Shown here: positions 44,590-56,126 of the stretch, in pieces
Numbering within the stretch: position 1 is the stretch's first letter
Layout: every line of letters begins with the position of its first letter
DNA from: Macrothele yani
Taxonomy: Eukaryota; Arthropoda; Arachnida; Araneae; Macrothelidae
DNA length: 64,000 nt
Assembly (NCBI GenBank): GCA_039090855.1
Contig: CM077024.1
Coordinates: 65,867,594-65,931,593 of the forward strand
Direction: 5' to 3'
The notes under the pieces: model-generated
The model's input: the letters and a program-made list of their open reading frames with translations, nothing else
What the model was told of the DNA's origin: nothing
Databases searched by the model: none
Program-made: the position numbers and the translations under genes

Positions 44590-45150
44590 CAAGACAGAAC
44601 AACAAACAAAAGGTCTACGAATTTGTGTATAGCCAACATGAAAAATTTTATAATAAAGAAAGAGAGACAGCGAAGAAGAAGAAAGAGAAAAAAGTCGGTT
44701 AAAATTATTTGCGTTAAAAAATGTGGATTTCGATGGTTGACGATTGAATAAATAAATTTAAAAAAGTCCGATTCGGTTAGGTGAAAAGTAGCCTGGTGGC
44801 ATCATGCCCCACCAGACCTCGACTGTATCCCTGCTACAGAGATTTTAGCGATAACATTAATTCTAATTGCTAATTTTTCCGTAGAACTTCTGGATGCGTT
44901 TGCATGCAGTAAAAATGGAAAAAAACGCTGGGAATTTCCAGCAGAAAAAGCCAAAATTTATAGTCGGAAATAATAAAGAAATTTCCTAGTGCATGTTGGG
45001 GAACAGCGTACACACGTACAGTGTAGAAAAGTATGAAAGGCGAAAAAATGAAAAATATATCATCCTCTGCAGCAGTGAACTCGGCCGTCACATAATTGGA
45101 CCCGACCCGGGCCTGACCAGGACAAATATGTTTTGAGCTATAAACTCGAA
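44590..45150. other. No gene recognised
   Basis: AT-rich; no supported feature. Confidence 0.5.
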
Positions 45151-45154
45151 TATA

Positions 45155-45900
45155 TCATCATCATCATCATCATCATTCTCAATCATTATCAGTCCACTGC
45201 TGGATGAAGGTCTCCCCACTTTTATTCCACAACGGACTGTCTTGGGTCAGTCTCCTCCATCCACCCAACTCCCACTCGGTCTTCTTCTGGGTCTCTTTCT
45301 GTCTCTTGGAATCCAGTCTAAAATTTCGGTTGTTCATCGGAGGTCTGTTCTCCTGGCAATATGTCCAGCCCATTGCCATTTCAGAGATATGACTCTGATC
45401 ATTGTCTTCCACTCTTGTCATTTTCCTTATCCACGAGTTTCACTTTTTATCTTTCTTGGTTACACCAAGCATGCATCTCTCCATGCTTCTTTAAGTTGTC
45501 AGCAGGTTTTGTATGCCGTTTTCAGTCAAGGTCTCTGCTGCGTACATAAGCATTGGAAGTATGTATTGATTAAACACTTTTCTTTTAAGACGTAATGGCA
45601 TATTGCTCTTAAAAATTGTACTGTTTCTTCTAAAAACTCTCCAAGTTTTATAAGCCAATTAATTTCTTCATCAATGTGATCCCAGCTTGATATCTGCTGT
45701 TCAAGGTATATGTAGAAATTGGTTATTTCCAGCTCTTTCCCATCAATTGATAAATCTTCATTCCTTGTAAAAGTATTGTACATCAGTTTTATCTTCTGAA
45801 AGTCCATTTTTAATCCCCATTTGTTTACCCTTCTCAGCAAGTTCCTGGATCATAACTCTGCAGCTCTGAAGTATTATTTCAAAAACCTCTGAAGAACTCT
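45155..45900 (-). mobile_element. RTE-like LINE, 5'-truncated 3' end
   Basis: Minus-strand text matches the C-terminal part of an arthropod endonuclease-reverse transcriptase: KKWGL-type start LRRVNKWGLKMDFQKIKLMY, DGKELEITNFYIYLEQQISS (post-RT block, where YLGQ is usual), then MGWTYCQENRPPMNNRNFRL and GGWRRLTQDSPLWNKSGETF with IQQWTDND at the end. The 3' tail is a GAT microsatellite (seen as ATC repeats at about 45155-45178), as expected of RTE-type elements. Frameshifts are present; RT catalytic motifs are lost by truncation. Confidence 0.85.
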
Positions 45901-45909
45901 TTGAAATAC

Positions 45910-47450
45910 TTTTTTTGTCTATTCCAAAATAAAACGGAAATAAAACTGGGTGGAAATTGGACCAGGAACACCTTGACCCGACCCGTTTGACCAGCAAGAA
46001 ATTGTCGACACGGTGACCCTTGACCAGTTTCCATCTCTGCTCTGCAGCAATTATTTACTGCTGGACAAAGATCTCGCCAAATTTTCCCGAGAAATTTGTC
46101 TTGTGGGTATTTTTTCATTATTGATGACGAATTGAGTGATCTCTGGGGTTTCGTGGTGCATGTGAACAATAGGATAAAAAAAAAAAAACGACAAAGGAAT
46201 TTCCTCATTGTCCTAACATGCTGCCTAAGTTCATTTATCCATTTATTTTATGTATATAGTTTTTGGGTCTTCTGATTTCCAATTAAATTCGTCTTGCAAA
46301 AACTGTTAGATAACAAGAAGGCACAGTATAAATTTGATATAGTGTTTATTTATGTTATTCGTAGTTACAATTTCTGTTTGTCCCCTCCTGAAAACTAAGC
46401 TACGGGTTACCATGGTGAAGGAAATGTTTAACTTTGCAGATATCGTAAAAGAATTACTCGTAGTTTCATTATTACGGAAAAATTATTAAACCTGGGTAAA
46501 GGTCTGCGCAACAGCAATTTCGGTGCGTATGAAATGTCAAAATCTAATAAATAGAACTATTTTTCTTTAATAAGCCAGAACAACTGTTCGCGCTCTTAGT
46601 CCAGATAATCCTATTCCATACGTAAACAAAACTGAATATGACTACAGTTGACTGCTTTTTAAATTTTAAATTTGAAAAGTTTGAGAACTGCAGACTGCCT
46701 GTGATGTTCAGCATTTACAGTATGTTTTTCGTTAAGTAACATTATGAACAATTTTAAAACATGAACTATGAATTTTTTTAAATCATTTTGAAGAAAGTTT
46801 TAAAATTATCTTAAAGTATGCATGCTTTAAAATAAAGCTCTGTGTATATTCCTTGCTATTTGATAACAACCGTTGTTCTCACGGAAGAAGTGTACAAATG
46901 TCACATAACTACAGTTCCCAAGAATTTCCGCTTCGAAATCGGGACAGTAAAAAAAAAAAAAAGAGAAAGAAATACAGAAAGTTATGAAAGCATCATAACC
47001 TACCAATGAGTGGAAATCCGTGAATTTAGATCAGTATTCTGCCACAATTCAAAAAATTTCTACTGCGACAAAGACACGCATGTAATGTAATTGTCACGCG
47101 GACACGTGTTACTTTTCATTAGTATTCGTTTTGAAACATTAAGGCGAGTGCTGCTATTTATAGGAAGTGGTACTATTGTTTTGCAGATAATCATACAATT
47201 TCCGGCAATTGTTTTTCCACGCGGTTAGAGACTTGTTTTTAGAATTAGAGACTTGTTTTTTATCGGTCAACACACACTAAAATCTGCGTTCAGTATTGAC
47301 AGAAGATATCTGGTCAGCAGTATCAAAAATTGAGTTCTTCAAAAATTTTAATTTGCTTGGATGGATAGCTGGCAATCGCTCGGGAAACTGACTACAGATC
47401 CTGTCTTTTATTCATGAACTGTCACCTTGAAATTCTTTGCACATCGTCAA
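45910..47450. other. No gene recognised
   Basis: AT-rich DNA without convincing frames or terminal repeats. Confidence 0.55.
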
Positions 47451-47459
47451 AAGAAACGT

Positions 47460-47668
47460 GCCGCTTCGGTGTCCAGTGGCGAAGTGGTTTAAGAGCTGTT
47501 CTTTCATCCGAGCGAGCCCGGGCTCGAGTACCGGATGAAGCATGGGTGGTGCGCTTATCTTACTACACTGGCTCTCTCCGTTCCCTGGAACCAGTGACCA
47601 CAAAATAGGTACGGGTGACTACTTAAAGCCCGTGGAGTTGCTCACTGTGGTTGTTAAACCCAAGAAAA
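47460..47668 (+). mobile_element. tRNA-derived SINE (family 1), diverged
   Basis: Head GCCGCTTCGGTGTCCAGTGG with a small insertion, B-box relic GGGCTCGAGTACC, body TTCCCTGGAACCAGTGACC and tail. The target duplication AAAAGAAAC lies at about 47449-47458 and 47669-47677. Confidence 0.88.
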
Positions 47669-47841
47669 AAAAGAAACCCTGAGCCACTACAATATGTGAT
47701 GACCAAGAATTACGTTGCACTTTTCTTTGCCGGCGTCCATTAATATTTATAGGACTGGAATCACACTGATGTAGCCAGCCTTTAATTTCGAAAGGGGGTA
47801 CGGAATTCTATCTCACAGTCTTAGTGTGTGTAAATATAGTA

Positions 47842-49394
47842 CACTGGTGTGCACAAATTAAGGACGAAGAGGAGAAATTAGCATAACAGCGGAACGAGCA
47901 GGCAGAACGGACCAAAAGACCACTTAGAAGATAGAAAAGGGTCCGGTATGGTAGGGCATGTGCATGTATGCAGCATGACGGGGGGGGGGGGGGGGGTGTC
48001 GGAAGGGTATAAAGCACACGGGCGGTGTACTCTCAGCAATTCGGTGAAAGCTATTGCACGGTGTACATCGGTTTGAACGACGTCGAGTTGCTGCCACCGT
48101 GTGATATGGCCAACAGGCAATCCAGTAGACAACATCTGGATGACTTTACCCGAGGTCGCGTCATTGGAAAGTTGGAAGAAGTTCGAAGTGTGACTAGTGT
48201 GGCCGAAGAGTTCGGGATCGCTCACAGCATCGTTTCACGAGCTTGGAGAGCATTTCAAACGACATGAACAGCTGTCCTTGAGTTTAGCAGTGGTCGTCTA
48301 CGAGCAACCACGGTGGCGGACGACCGGTATATTGCCCTACAGGCGAAAAGAGACAGACGGCAGACAGCGGGAGAAATCGCAAGGCACATGCAACGGACAA
48401 CTGGACGTCCGTTATCGCGTTTTACCGTGGCCAGGAGGCTGCACAAAGGTGGTCTATTTGCACGACGACCAGTACGGTGTGTACCATTAACGCCTGCTCA
48501 TCGGAGACGGCGGTTTCTGTGGTATCAGGAACACAAGAGCTGGACACATCAGCAATAGGGTCGAGTTCTCTTTACGGATGAGAGCCGATTTAGTCTGACG
48601 AGCGATTCTGGACGTATACACATCTGGAGAGAGCAGGGAACACACAACCACGCCTCCAACATCATCAAAAGGGACCGGTTTGGAGGTGGGGAGTTCTCGT
48701 TTGGGGTGGTATCATGCTTGATAGCCGTACTGACCTCCACATCTTCCAATGAGGTTCAGTCACTGGTGTCCGCTATTGTACCGAGGTTCTACTGACTCAC
48801 GTGCGTCTATTTAGAGGTGCTGTGGGCCCTGAGTTCCTCTTCATGGACGACAACGCTACACCTCATCGTACAGTGGCTGTCGCAGAGCTGTTCAAGAGTG
48901 AAGATATTCAACGCATGGATTGGCCCGCAAGGTCCCTGGACCTAAATCCAATCGAACACGTGTGGTATCTTCTCGAAAGACGCTTGGCAGCACGTCACCA
49001 GCCGCCAGAACGATTCCGCAGTTGCGATTGGCGCTACAAGAGGAATGGGCCGCGATGCGTCAACAGCTCCTTGACAACCTCGTCCTCAGCATGGACAGAC
49101 GTTGTAAATCCTGCAACGCAGTCAGGGGTGATCATATCCCCTACTAAAGACTGGATTTTTCTTGGCAGCTGCCTGTCACATGGACGTTTCTGTCTTATGT
49201 CCAGTTGTGCTCGAAGCTACCTTTTCAATAAAGTGCCTTGTATCCTTTGGATTCCTTGTTTGGACGGTTTTGCTTTCTTGTCCCATATTTTTACATCTTG
49301 TGGATCTTATGGTATGATTTGAGTCGAGGTGGAGGACTTCTGCACGACGTTACATTCGAAAAACCGTCTCGTCTTTAATTTTTGCACGCCAGTG
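47842..49394 (+). mobile_element. Tc1-like transposon, family A copy 3
   Basis: Left end CACTGGTGTGCACAAATTAA, right end as in the sister copies, TA flanks at 47840-47841 and 49395-49396; 1553 bp. A G run of about 18 sits in the leader near 47980-47997. It appears to have landed at the end of an older Tc1 relic (49400-50290). Confidence 0.95.
48106..49147 (+). pseudogene. Tc1-like transposase, family A copy 3, broken
   Basis: Starts MANRQSSRQHLDDFTRGRVI. It has TGA at 48265-48267, the same codon as in copy 2, then continues in frame (DDRYIALQAKRDRRQTAGEI) until TAG at 48556-48558, where copy 2 has TGG. Later pieces include GPEFLFMDDNATPHRTVAVA and LDLNPIEHVWYLLERR in other frames. Inactive. 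Confidence 0.9.
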
Positions 49395-49399
49395 TATCA

Positions 49400-50290
49400 C
49401 GTTGGTCCTCTTCGCGATCGGATAATGGCAGCAACGCGACGGGACGCGAACTCCACGAGCTCTCTGTAGTACTGGGGAGACAGTACACAGCACACCACGC
49501 TTCCTTCTCGAAGAGCGTCTCATAATTCCGTAATATTCTCAGGTGGAGGGTTCCTGGCATTAAATCGGGCGAACGAGGGAAGCCAAGTCAGGATTCCAAA
49601 CTCCATGGAATGTTCCGCCAGCCGTAATCGGGCGAATGTGGACTTCTGCAGTGGCTCATTATTGTGTTGAAAGAGGTCGCACCCGTCGGAGGGGTTGCAT
49701 GATCTGAACGGGGTGCAAATGATCCCCAAAGATAGTTACGTAGCCTCCACTGGTCTGAGTGGTCTGCAGATGTATGAGGGGTCCTAATGCGTGCCAGCTG
49801 AAAACACCCAACACCATAACAGAGCCACCACCGGCCTGCACTGTCCCTTGTAGGCATACGGGATCCATTGCTGTTGTTGTTGTCGCCACGCCAGATGAAA
49901 TGTTTTGGCCATCTGCCCGAAACATTTGTTACCACGATTCGTCGGACCAGGCCACACGTTTCCAGTCATAGTGCGTTAAATGGCGGTGTCCCCGAGGCTT
50001 GGCGAGGCCCACAGCCTTGTGTCATCGGGTCAGCAATGGCACCTGGGTGGGCCGTTTACTCGAAACCCCATAGAAAACAGGAAACGTTGCACTGTCCGAG
50101 CGACAGCGCAACGTTCTCTGTGACAGAGAGCGGTGCAACGAACGAACTACTGACCCCAGTATTGAATTGCGCTGTGATTTGCGGCAATTCTGCACTGCGG
50201 GCGGATGTTACGAGGCGTGCCAGATGCCGTTGACCTCGATCGTCTATGGCTTTTTTACGGCCACAACGTCGATCTGGAAAACCACGGTGC
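49400..50290 (-). pseudogene. Tc1-like transposase relic
   Basis: Minus-strand text in several frames: MFRADGQNIS, GGGSVMVLGVFSWHALGPLI, GDHLHPVQIMQPLRR, FARLRLAEHSMEFGILTWLP with SFARF (where SPDLNP is expected), and NPPPENITEL. This matches the Tc1 catalytic core. No complete frame remains. Confidence 0.8.
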
Positions 50291-50375
50291 TGGATCTTTT
50301 TAACGAAGAAGGAAATTACCCCTAGCAGATCCCGCGGCGTATAAGCCGATTCGCCTGCTCTCCGCCTGAATTAAG

Positions 50376-51015
50376 GTGTTGGAAAAGGTCCTCGCGACCC
50401 GAGCTATTCACTTTCTTGTTGGCCAAGAACAGCTCTCCAACCGCCAATTCGGTTTTACACAGGAGTGGTGTACCACCCAAGCGCTGGTCAGCCTTAAACA
50501 GCAGGCGAAAACAACAGGGAAAAAAGGCTGCACCCCTGCCTCGTCTCTTCGGATGTGCGCGGCGTGTTCAGTAGTGTCTGGTGGCCACTGGTGCTGGCCC
50601 GCCTTAACAGGTTTGGTTTTCCAAGGCATCTGTTTGCATTGGCGAGTTATTTGATCTTGCAGAGGAGGGTAGAGTTTGAAGTGGGTGATCAGAGTTTTAG
50701 TAGAGAGTATGAAAAAGGGTGTCCACAGGGCTCTTTCTGAAGCCCATTGTGGTGGTACATCATCGCGGACACCGCACTTGAACTTAACTTGGAAGGCGGA
50801 GTGGACTTGCAGGCCTATACGGATGACTTCATCCTAATAGTGTCTACATCGGGAAGACACGAGGTAGAGCAGAATATACACACTTTCTATCACAATTGGC
50901 TAGCTGGAGTAAGAAGTGAGCTGTGCTTCGCTCCAGAGAAAACGACACTCTTGGCTACAGCGGAAAAGGGGGAGAATTCTCCCATAAGTGTCGATTCAAC
51001 GGGCACACGGTGAAG
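50376..51015 (+). pseudogene. R1-group reverse transcriptase fragment
   Basis: Frame 50376 gives LEKVLATRAIHFLVGQEQLS and NRQFGF. Frame 50555 gives motif A (DVRGVFSSVWWPLVLARLNR) and motif B (KGCPQGS), then TGA at 50738-50740. The same frame continues with IADTALELNL and motif C (LQAYTDDFILIV), both aspartates intact. A further frameshift near 50980 leads into the thumb (AAREMKYLGVILDTGLSRLP). Confidence 0.87.
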
Positions 51016-51861
51016 GCAGCGAGGGAAATGAAGTATTTGGGTGTTATCCTGGATACTGGATTGTCGCGACTCCCTCACCTAAAATACCTGAAAGATAGGT
51101 GTTCAGTGATCCCGAACAGAATAAAAGGAATGAGGCCTACTGGGCCAGCCGAAAACGTGGCATATAAGCGTGGGGTTGAAAGAATCCTAACCTACGCCTG
51201 CTTGGCATGGTGGTCGGGCACGGTTAGGATGAACTTGGGTCAGAACCAAAGAACAACGTTGTTAGGCATCACTAAGTGTTTCCGTACGACTTCCACAGAT
51301 GCACTACAAATGCTAGCTGGGTGTGAACCGGCGGACCTAGTGGTTGAGAGGAAAGCAGCGATGCAATCTCTCAGGTTCCGTAATAATGTCGATCTACTAG
51401 GAGACCGCTTTCGGTCGTCCGGAGAAGAACTGCCTAGAAATGACTGGTCTTGCCATCCAGCCAAAGAGATTTATCCCACATGGGACAGGAATCTCCCCTC
51501 GGGAGTGGGGAGAGAGCTGTTCACGGACGGCTCTAAAGTAGGTGGATGCGTAGGTGCAAGGTTTTGCAAACTCTCGGATGGCAAAGAGACGTCCGCAAGC
51601 CAGATTAAGCTTTCGCGTAACTCCTCTGTTCATCAAGCAGAGTTGTTGGCGATTAGAAAGGTGCTGTGGGATCTGCCCAGCAGCAACTCGAATGAAATCA
51701 AGGTCTTTTCTGACAGTGGGGCGTCCTTAAAGGCGCTTGGTCAGTTCAGAAGCAAAACTCCCCTGGTAAGGGAGATAAAGTCTCTGGTTGAGACAGCAGG
51801 CGATTCGGTGATATCTTTCCACTGGGTCCCAAGCTATGTCGGGACCAGTGGAAATGAGTGA
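50923..51861 (+). pseudogene. R1-group RT thumb plus RNase H region
   Basis: 312 codons. The first half is the RT thumb and connector (ILTYACLAWWSGTVRM, TTLLGITKCFRTTSTDALQM). The second half is an RNase H domain with FTDGSK (first Asp), HQAELLAI (Glu), VFSDSGASL (Asp) and SFHWVPSYVGTSGNE. The frame ends at TGA (51859-51861) where the domain should run on as xxADxL; the next codons do read ADQLE. A Cys/His motif (CGCG..HMILDC) follows at 52156-52199 in shifted frames. Confidence 0.87.
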
Positions 51862-52449
51862 GCAGACCAGCTGGAGTAGGAAACCACTCACTAACAGGAC
51901 ATTGTTTTTCGTCTGAGAATGCCGCTGCAAAGTATGCGAACTCAAATGAAAAAAGCCACGCTGGTGAAGTGGCAAAGAAGGTGGGACGAAGGGGATACGG
52001 AGAGAAGAACGAACCGTATCGCCGAAGTGCTTCCGCCGTTTTTCCCAGAGTCTTCAACAGGAGAATAGAATCAGATGGGTTCCTGAATCAAATACTCAGT
52101 GGCCATGGCGTATCGCCGAAGTAGTTCCGCCGTTTTGCGGTGAAGGAACGGGCGTGCGGATGTGGTGCCCCGTCCGTGCCCACATGATTCTAGACTGTGT
52201 TTCTCTTTCAGGGAGAAGGTAAGTCCTTGCTCCAGACCTGGAGAAAACGAAGGACTACTCGATCCTGCTCGGTCATCCTAAAGCAAGACAAGGACTCATC
52301 GACTCATCGAGATGGTCAAAGACTTTGTTGCTAGGCAGGAAGAGTTGCTTACAGCGAACGACGTGAAGAGGAGAACAATGACTCTGGCCCAGAGTCATCA
52401 CCATATCATCTGCCCAAGTGCTATGGAAAATGTAATAAACTCATTTTTA

Positions 52450-53170
52450 GGGTAATTATCATTTTCATCTCATCTCTGTGAGAGGGCTCATAAAAATAAA
52501 GGACTGATTTCCCAATGCATGAGAGCCTCATGTACTAATGTGCATATATCATCTATCACTTAGCCTATAGACACAATAAAGGACTTTTCTCAAATTTTGA
52601 TCGCGTCGGCGAGCAAATATTACAGCCAGACGCGAAATTAAGAACCGGGCCCATTAGCACATCACACAAGCGGGCTATGGGTAAAGGGGTGGTAAATGGT
52701 GGTCCCATGGGGTCAGCAAAGTCCAGCCGTTCCCTCGACCAATCCTGTCCGGATGAAAGACTTGCCGGATCCTTGCGGGATTGCTCACGCAACGCCTTCA
52801 CTAACAAATTTTGAGATTTCTACTGATCCTTGCAGAGTCGGTATTTCTACGGAGCAGGTACAGTTATCAGCCTAGATTACGGCCACAGCGGTCTCGCACT
52901 CTGGATGTTTTACCTGAGTTTGTGTAGTCCAGGTACACCCTTGAAATTGTTGACCGTGTAAATCTAAATTGCGTGGTAATTTCCAAGATGAAGTGACCCG
53001 TCTCCTGGGCGCCAACTATCATACCACGTTCGAAATCGTTTATATCCTGATATGAACTGCGAATGCTACTACTTGAGCTTACGGAGATATCTGCCTCTAT
53101 ATATACGTATTGCTGGTGATAACATTACTGCATCGGGTGTTGTGGCATGTATTGGAAATAGCGCCGTTCC
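52450..53170. other. No gene; possible Tc1-type end
   Basis: GTTTTTGGCACCCCAGTGTA at 53173-53193 looks like the terminus of a Tc1-like element extending leftward, but no partner end or transposase was found. Confidence 0.4.
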
Positions 53171-53219
53171 CAGTTTTTGGCACCCCAGTGTATATATACA
53201 TGTACATTCAGTAGACAAA

Positions 53220-54870
53220 ACATTTAAGGTAGGGGTGATGGGCAGCAGACATGAGCATCCCCCGCGCAGAGTGGAACAGACCCAAACCGAACGCAGGCGA
53301 TAAATATGCGGACAGCAGGGTTTCCCAAGAGTGTATCGCAATCGGCAAACGTAGGTAAACGAAGCGATCTGGGCAACTTTGATCGTGGACGCACTGTCGG
53401 TGCAAGACAGATGAGTCATTTTATCGCCTAAGTAGTAAGACCCCCTAGGGTTTCTGAGGGCAACCAGATCAAGGGTGTACCGCGAGTATACCATCGACGT
53501 ACGAACCATCCTCCAGACAGCAAGCGGAGCCGACTACATGCAATTGATGACCGGGCTCGACGTAGACTATTCAGGCTCGTACAGACGGACCGCTTGGCAA
53601 CAGCGACGCAAATGACATCCAGGTTAAATGTCAGAGGCCCAAGCATCGTCAATGAACATCCAGGTTAAATGTCAGAGGCCCAAGCATCGTCAATGAACAT
53701 CCAGGTTAAATGTCAGGAGCCCAAGCATCGTCAATGAACATCCAGGTTAAATGTCAGAGGCCCAAGCATCGTCAATGAACATCCAGGTTAAATGTCAGAG
53801 GCCCAAGCATCGTCAATGAACATCCAGGTTAAATGTCAGGAGCCCAAGCATCGTCAATGAACATCCAGGTTAAATGTCAGGAGCCCAAGCATCGTCAATG
53901 AACATCCAGGTTAAATGTCAGAGGCCCAAGCATCGTCAATGAACATCCAGGTTAAATGTCAGAGGCCCAAGCATCGTCAATGAACATCCAGGTTAAATGT
54001 CAGGAGCCCAAGCATCGTCAATGAACATCCAGGTTAAATGTCAGAGGCCCAAGCATCGTCAATGAACATCCAGGTTAAATGTCAGAGGCCCAAGCATCGT
54101 CAATGAACATCCAGGTTAAATGTCTGAGACCCAAGCATCGTCAATGAATGAACGGTACGACGCTCGCAGCATACCCTGGGATACGCCAGCCGACGTCCTA
54201 CTCGTGTGCCAGTGTTGACTGCTTGTCATCGGACATTACGCTCCGCCTGGTGCCGAGAAATGAAAACTGGACATCTGTAGAGTACGGCCGCGTCATGTGG
54301 TCAGATGAATCCCGTTTTTAGCTGTACCGAGAAGACAGGACGGTGCGGGTGTGGCGTCGATAGCATAAAGAAATGGTTCTGTCGTGTCAGGTTCTATGTT
54401 CAAGGCGATAGTGGCTCTGTGATGGTTTGGAAAGCCTCCTCATGGGACATATTAGGTCCCTTGGTATATCTGAAGAGGTCCTTATCCGCTGCGTGCTACC
54501 ATGGTGCTGGCTGATCACCTACACGCTTTCATAGCCTTCGCGCATCCGGCGGTCGATGGTCTGTTCCAGAAGGAAAATGCGCCGCCTCACCGGTCCGCAA
54601 CCAACCAGGCACGGCTCCAGGAACGCACATTTGAGTTTGGAATCATCCAGTGTCACCCAAGGTCTACGGATTTAAACCCTGTGGAAGCTCTCAGGGATGC
54701 CGGAGCAGAACATCAGATCCGTGGATTCTGGACCGACGTCTCGGGCGGATATGTGGACAATGCTGCAATAGGTGTGGCTGGCATTACTTCCGGAAAATCT
54801 CCGGCATTTGGTGGAGTCGATGTCTCGGCGTGTACAGGCTTTTATTAGCGCTAGAGGAGGACCAACACGC
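53220..54870 (+). pseudogene. Tc1-like transposase relic with internal minisatellite
   Basis: Plus-strand pieces: NFDRGRTVGARQMSHFIA, RLHAIDDRARRRLFRLVQTD with RLATATQMTSRLN (DNA-binding part), then the 41-bp repeat array, TLGYASRRPTRVPVLTACHR, GDSGSVMVWKASSWDILGPL, VDGLFQKENAPPHRSATN and HPRSTDLNPVEAL. The second catalytic site is QKENAPPH, with Glu for Asp. It is multiply frameshifted. Ends were not defined. Confidence 0.82.
53616..54148. repeat. Minisatellite, 13 copies of a 41-bp unit
   Basis: CATCCAGGTTAAATGTC begins every 41 bp exactly, from 53616 to 54108. Units differ mainly at AGAGGCCC (type A) versus AGGAGCCC (type B): order A A B A A B B A A B A A, then a variant TGAGACCC. The array lies inside the transposase relic. 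The unit spans a site of the gene normally present once (MTSRLNVRGPSIVNE). Confidence 0.97.
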
Positions 54871-54903
54871 TGTTAGGTAGGTATCTCTAATTCCATTGAT
54901 ATA

Positions 54904-55985
54904 CACTGATCACAAAAAGTTAGGGTTATTGCAGTTTTGAAGGGAAAACGTGGTGATATGCAAATTTAGGGACTACTGGAAATCGGTTATGAGCGTGGTT
55001 AGCTATATTATATGTAAATTAGCATCATGACAGCACAGCACGTGGCGTGGGAGCTCCAATAAAAGTACCCTGAGAGAAGTGGAAAACGGGTCGTTTTACA
55101 GCTTGGTCTAGAAGTTTGCTGAATATATTGCTTTCAGCGTGGGATTAACCTGAAATGATGTCCAGACGACGTTTAAGTATTGACAACAGAAATAGGGCTG
55201 TTGGTACATTACAGGCAGGTGTACGGCAGATCGATGTGGCCGCTGTTTTAAAAGTTTCGCAAAGTTGGATTGAAACGGTACAAAATCGTCCTCATGAGTG
55301 CTAACTCAGAGCAAGGAGACCGCTGGGATGTTTAGCATTGACATCTGCTCACCGTCGTCAAAGATGTACACGAATCCAGCAGTACATGTCATGGAATACA
55401 GAGTGGCACCATGCACTTTTCACAGACGAATCCCATTACGCCCTTTATAATGATACTCGACGCGGATACGTGTGGAGGAGATCCGGCACACGAATGCAAC
55501 CACACAGTCCGTCCAACCTTACCAGCGGCAATCAGTTCTGATCTGTGCAGGAGTATGTTTTAAAGGCCGCACTTCCTTGTATATTTGTCAAGGCAATTTG
55601 AATGTCTCAGTGCACCGAAACGAGATCATTGTGCCCATCGTGACAGTTTCAAGCTGCTATTGGACATGCATTCCATTTTGCCGATCACAATACAATCAGT
55701 CACCGTGTCTGGAGCGTTCTTCAGGAACTGGAAAATCATTGGATTGAATCGTTACGGCTGCCACTGAGGTCTCCTGACCTTAACCCTGTTGAGAACATCT
55801 GGGACGCTGTACAGCGACGTCTGGATAACTACGTTCCATACTTCAGTGCACTAGTAAACCCCCGTAACGTGTTACCTGTAATATCGGACGAGCTGCCTCA
55901 AAAACTCAATAATGTCATTGCAAGTATGCCTCGTAGGTGTCAAAACGTTCTTCGACACAGAAGTGGCGTTACCGGGTACTGAAAT
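54904..55985 (+). pseudogene. Tc1-like element with broken transposase
   Basis: The left end CACTGATCACAAAAAGTTAG with TA at 54902-54903 looks like a Tc1 terminus; the right end is not evident. Plus text: MMSRRRLSIDNRNRAVGTLQ (from 55157), a helix-turn-helix (RQIDVAAVLKVSQSWIETV), then FTDESHYALYNDTRRGYVWR, a decayed second Asp region (where DNAxxH is expected: ADHNTISH) and LRSPDLNPVENIWDAVQRRL with Glu. A segment between the DNA-binding and catalytic parts is deleted. Confidence 0.83.
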
Positions 55986-56126
55986 CATACTGTTTTGAGT
56001 GCATAAATTGCACAACAAATTGTTATCGTTTGTGTTACAAGAGTGCGTTTACACTCTTTATCGCTTAGTGTGAATTTAATTGAAATGCACATATTTAATT
56101 TAAGTTCACTCTCTATGCAGTATATA

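Larger units (their letters stand above)
50300..52440 (+). mobile_element. R1-group LINE with RNase H, 5'-truncated
   Basis: Contains, in order, part of the RT domain, an RNase H domain and a Cys/His motif, all on the plus strand. The order and motifs match R1/I-group non-LTR elements. The endonuclease and the start of RT are missing. No poly-A tail or TSD was identified at the 3' end, which is set near 52440. Confidence 0.85.

Noticed and set aside
53616..54148. CRISPR array
   Set aside because: The 41-bp units are contiguous with no unique spacers, and they lie inside a eukaryotic transposon relic.
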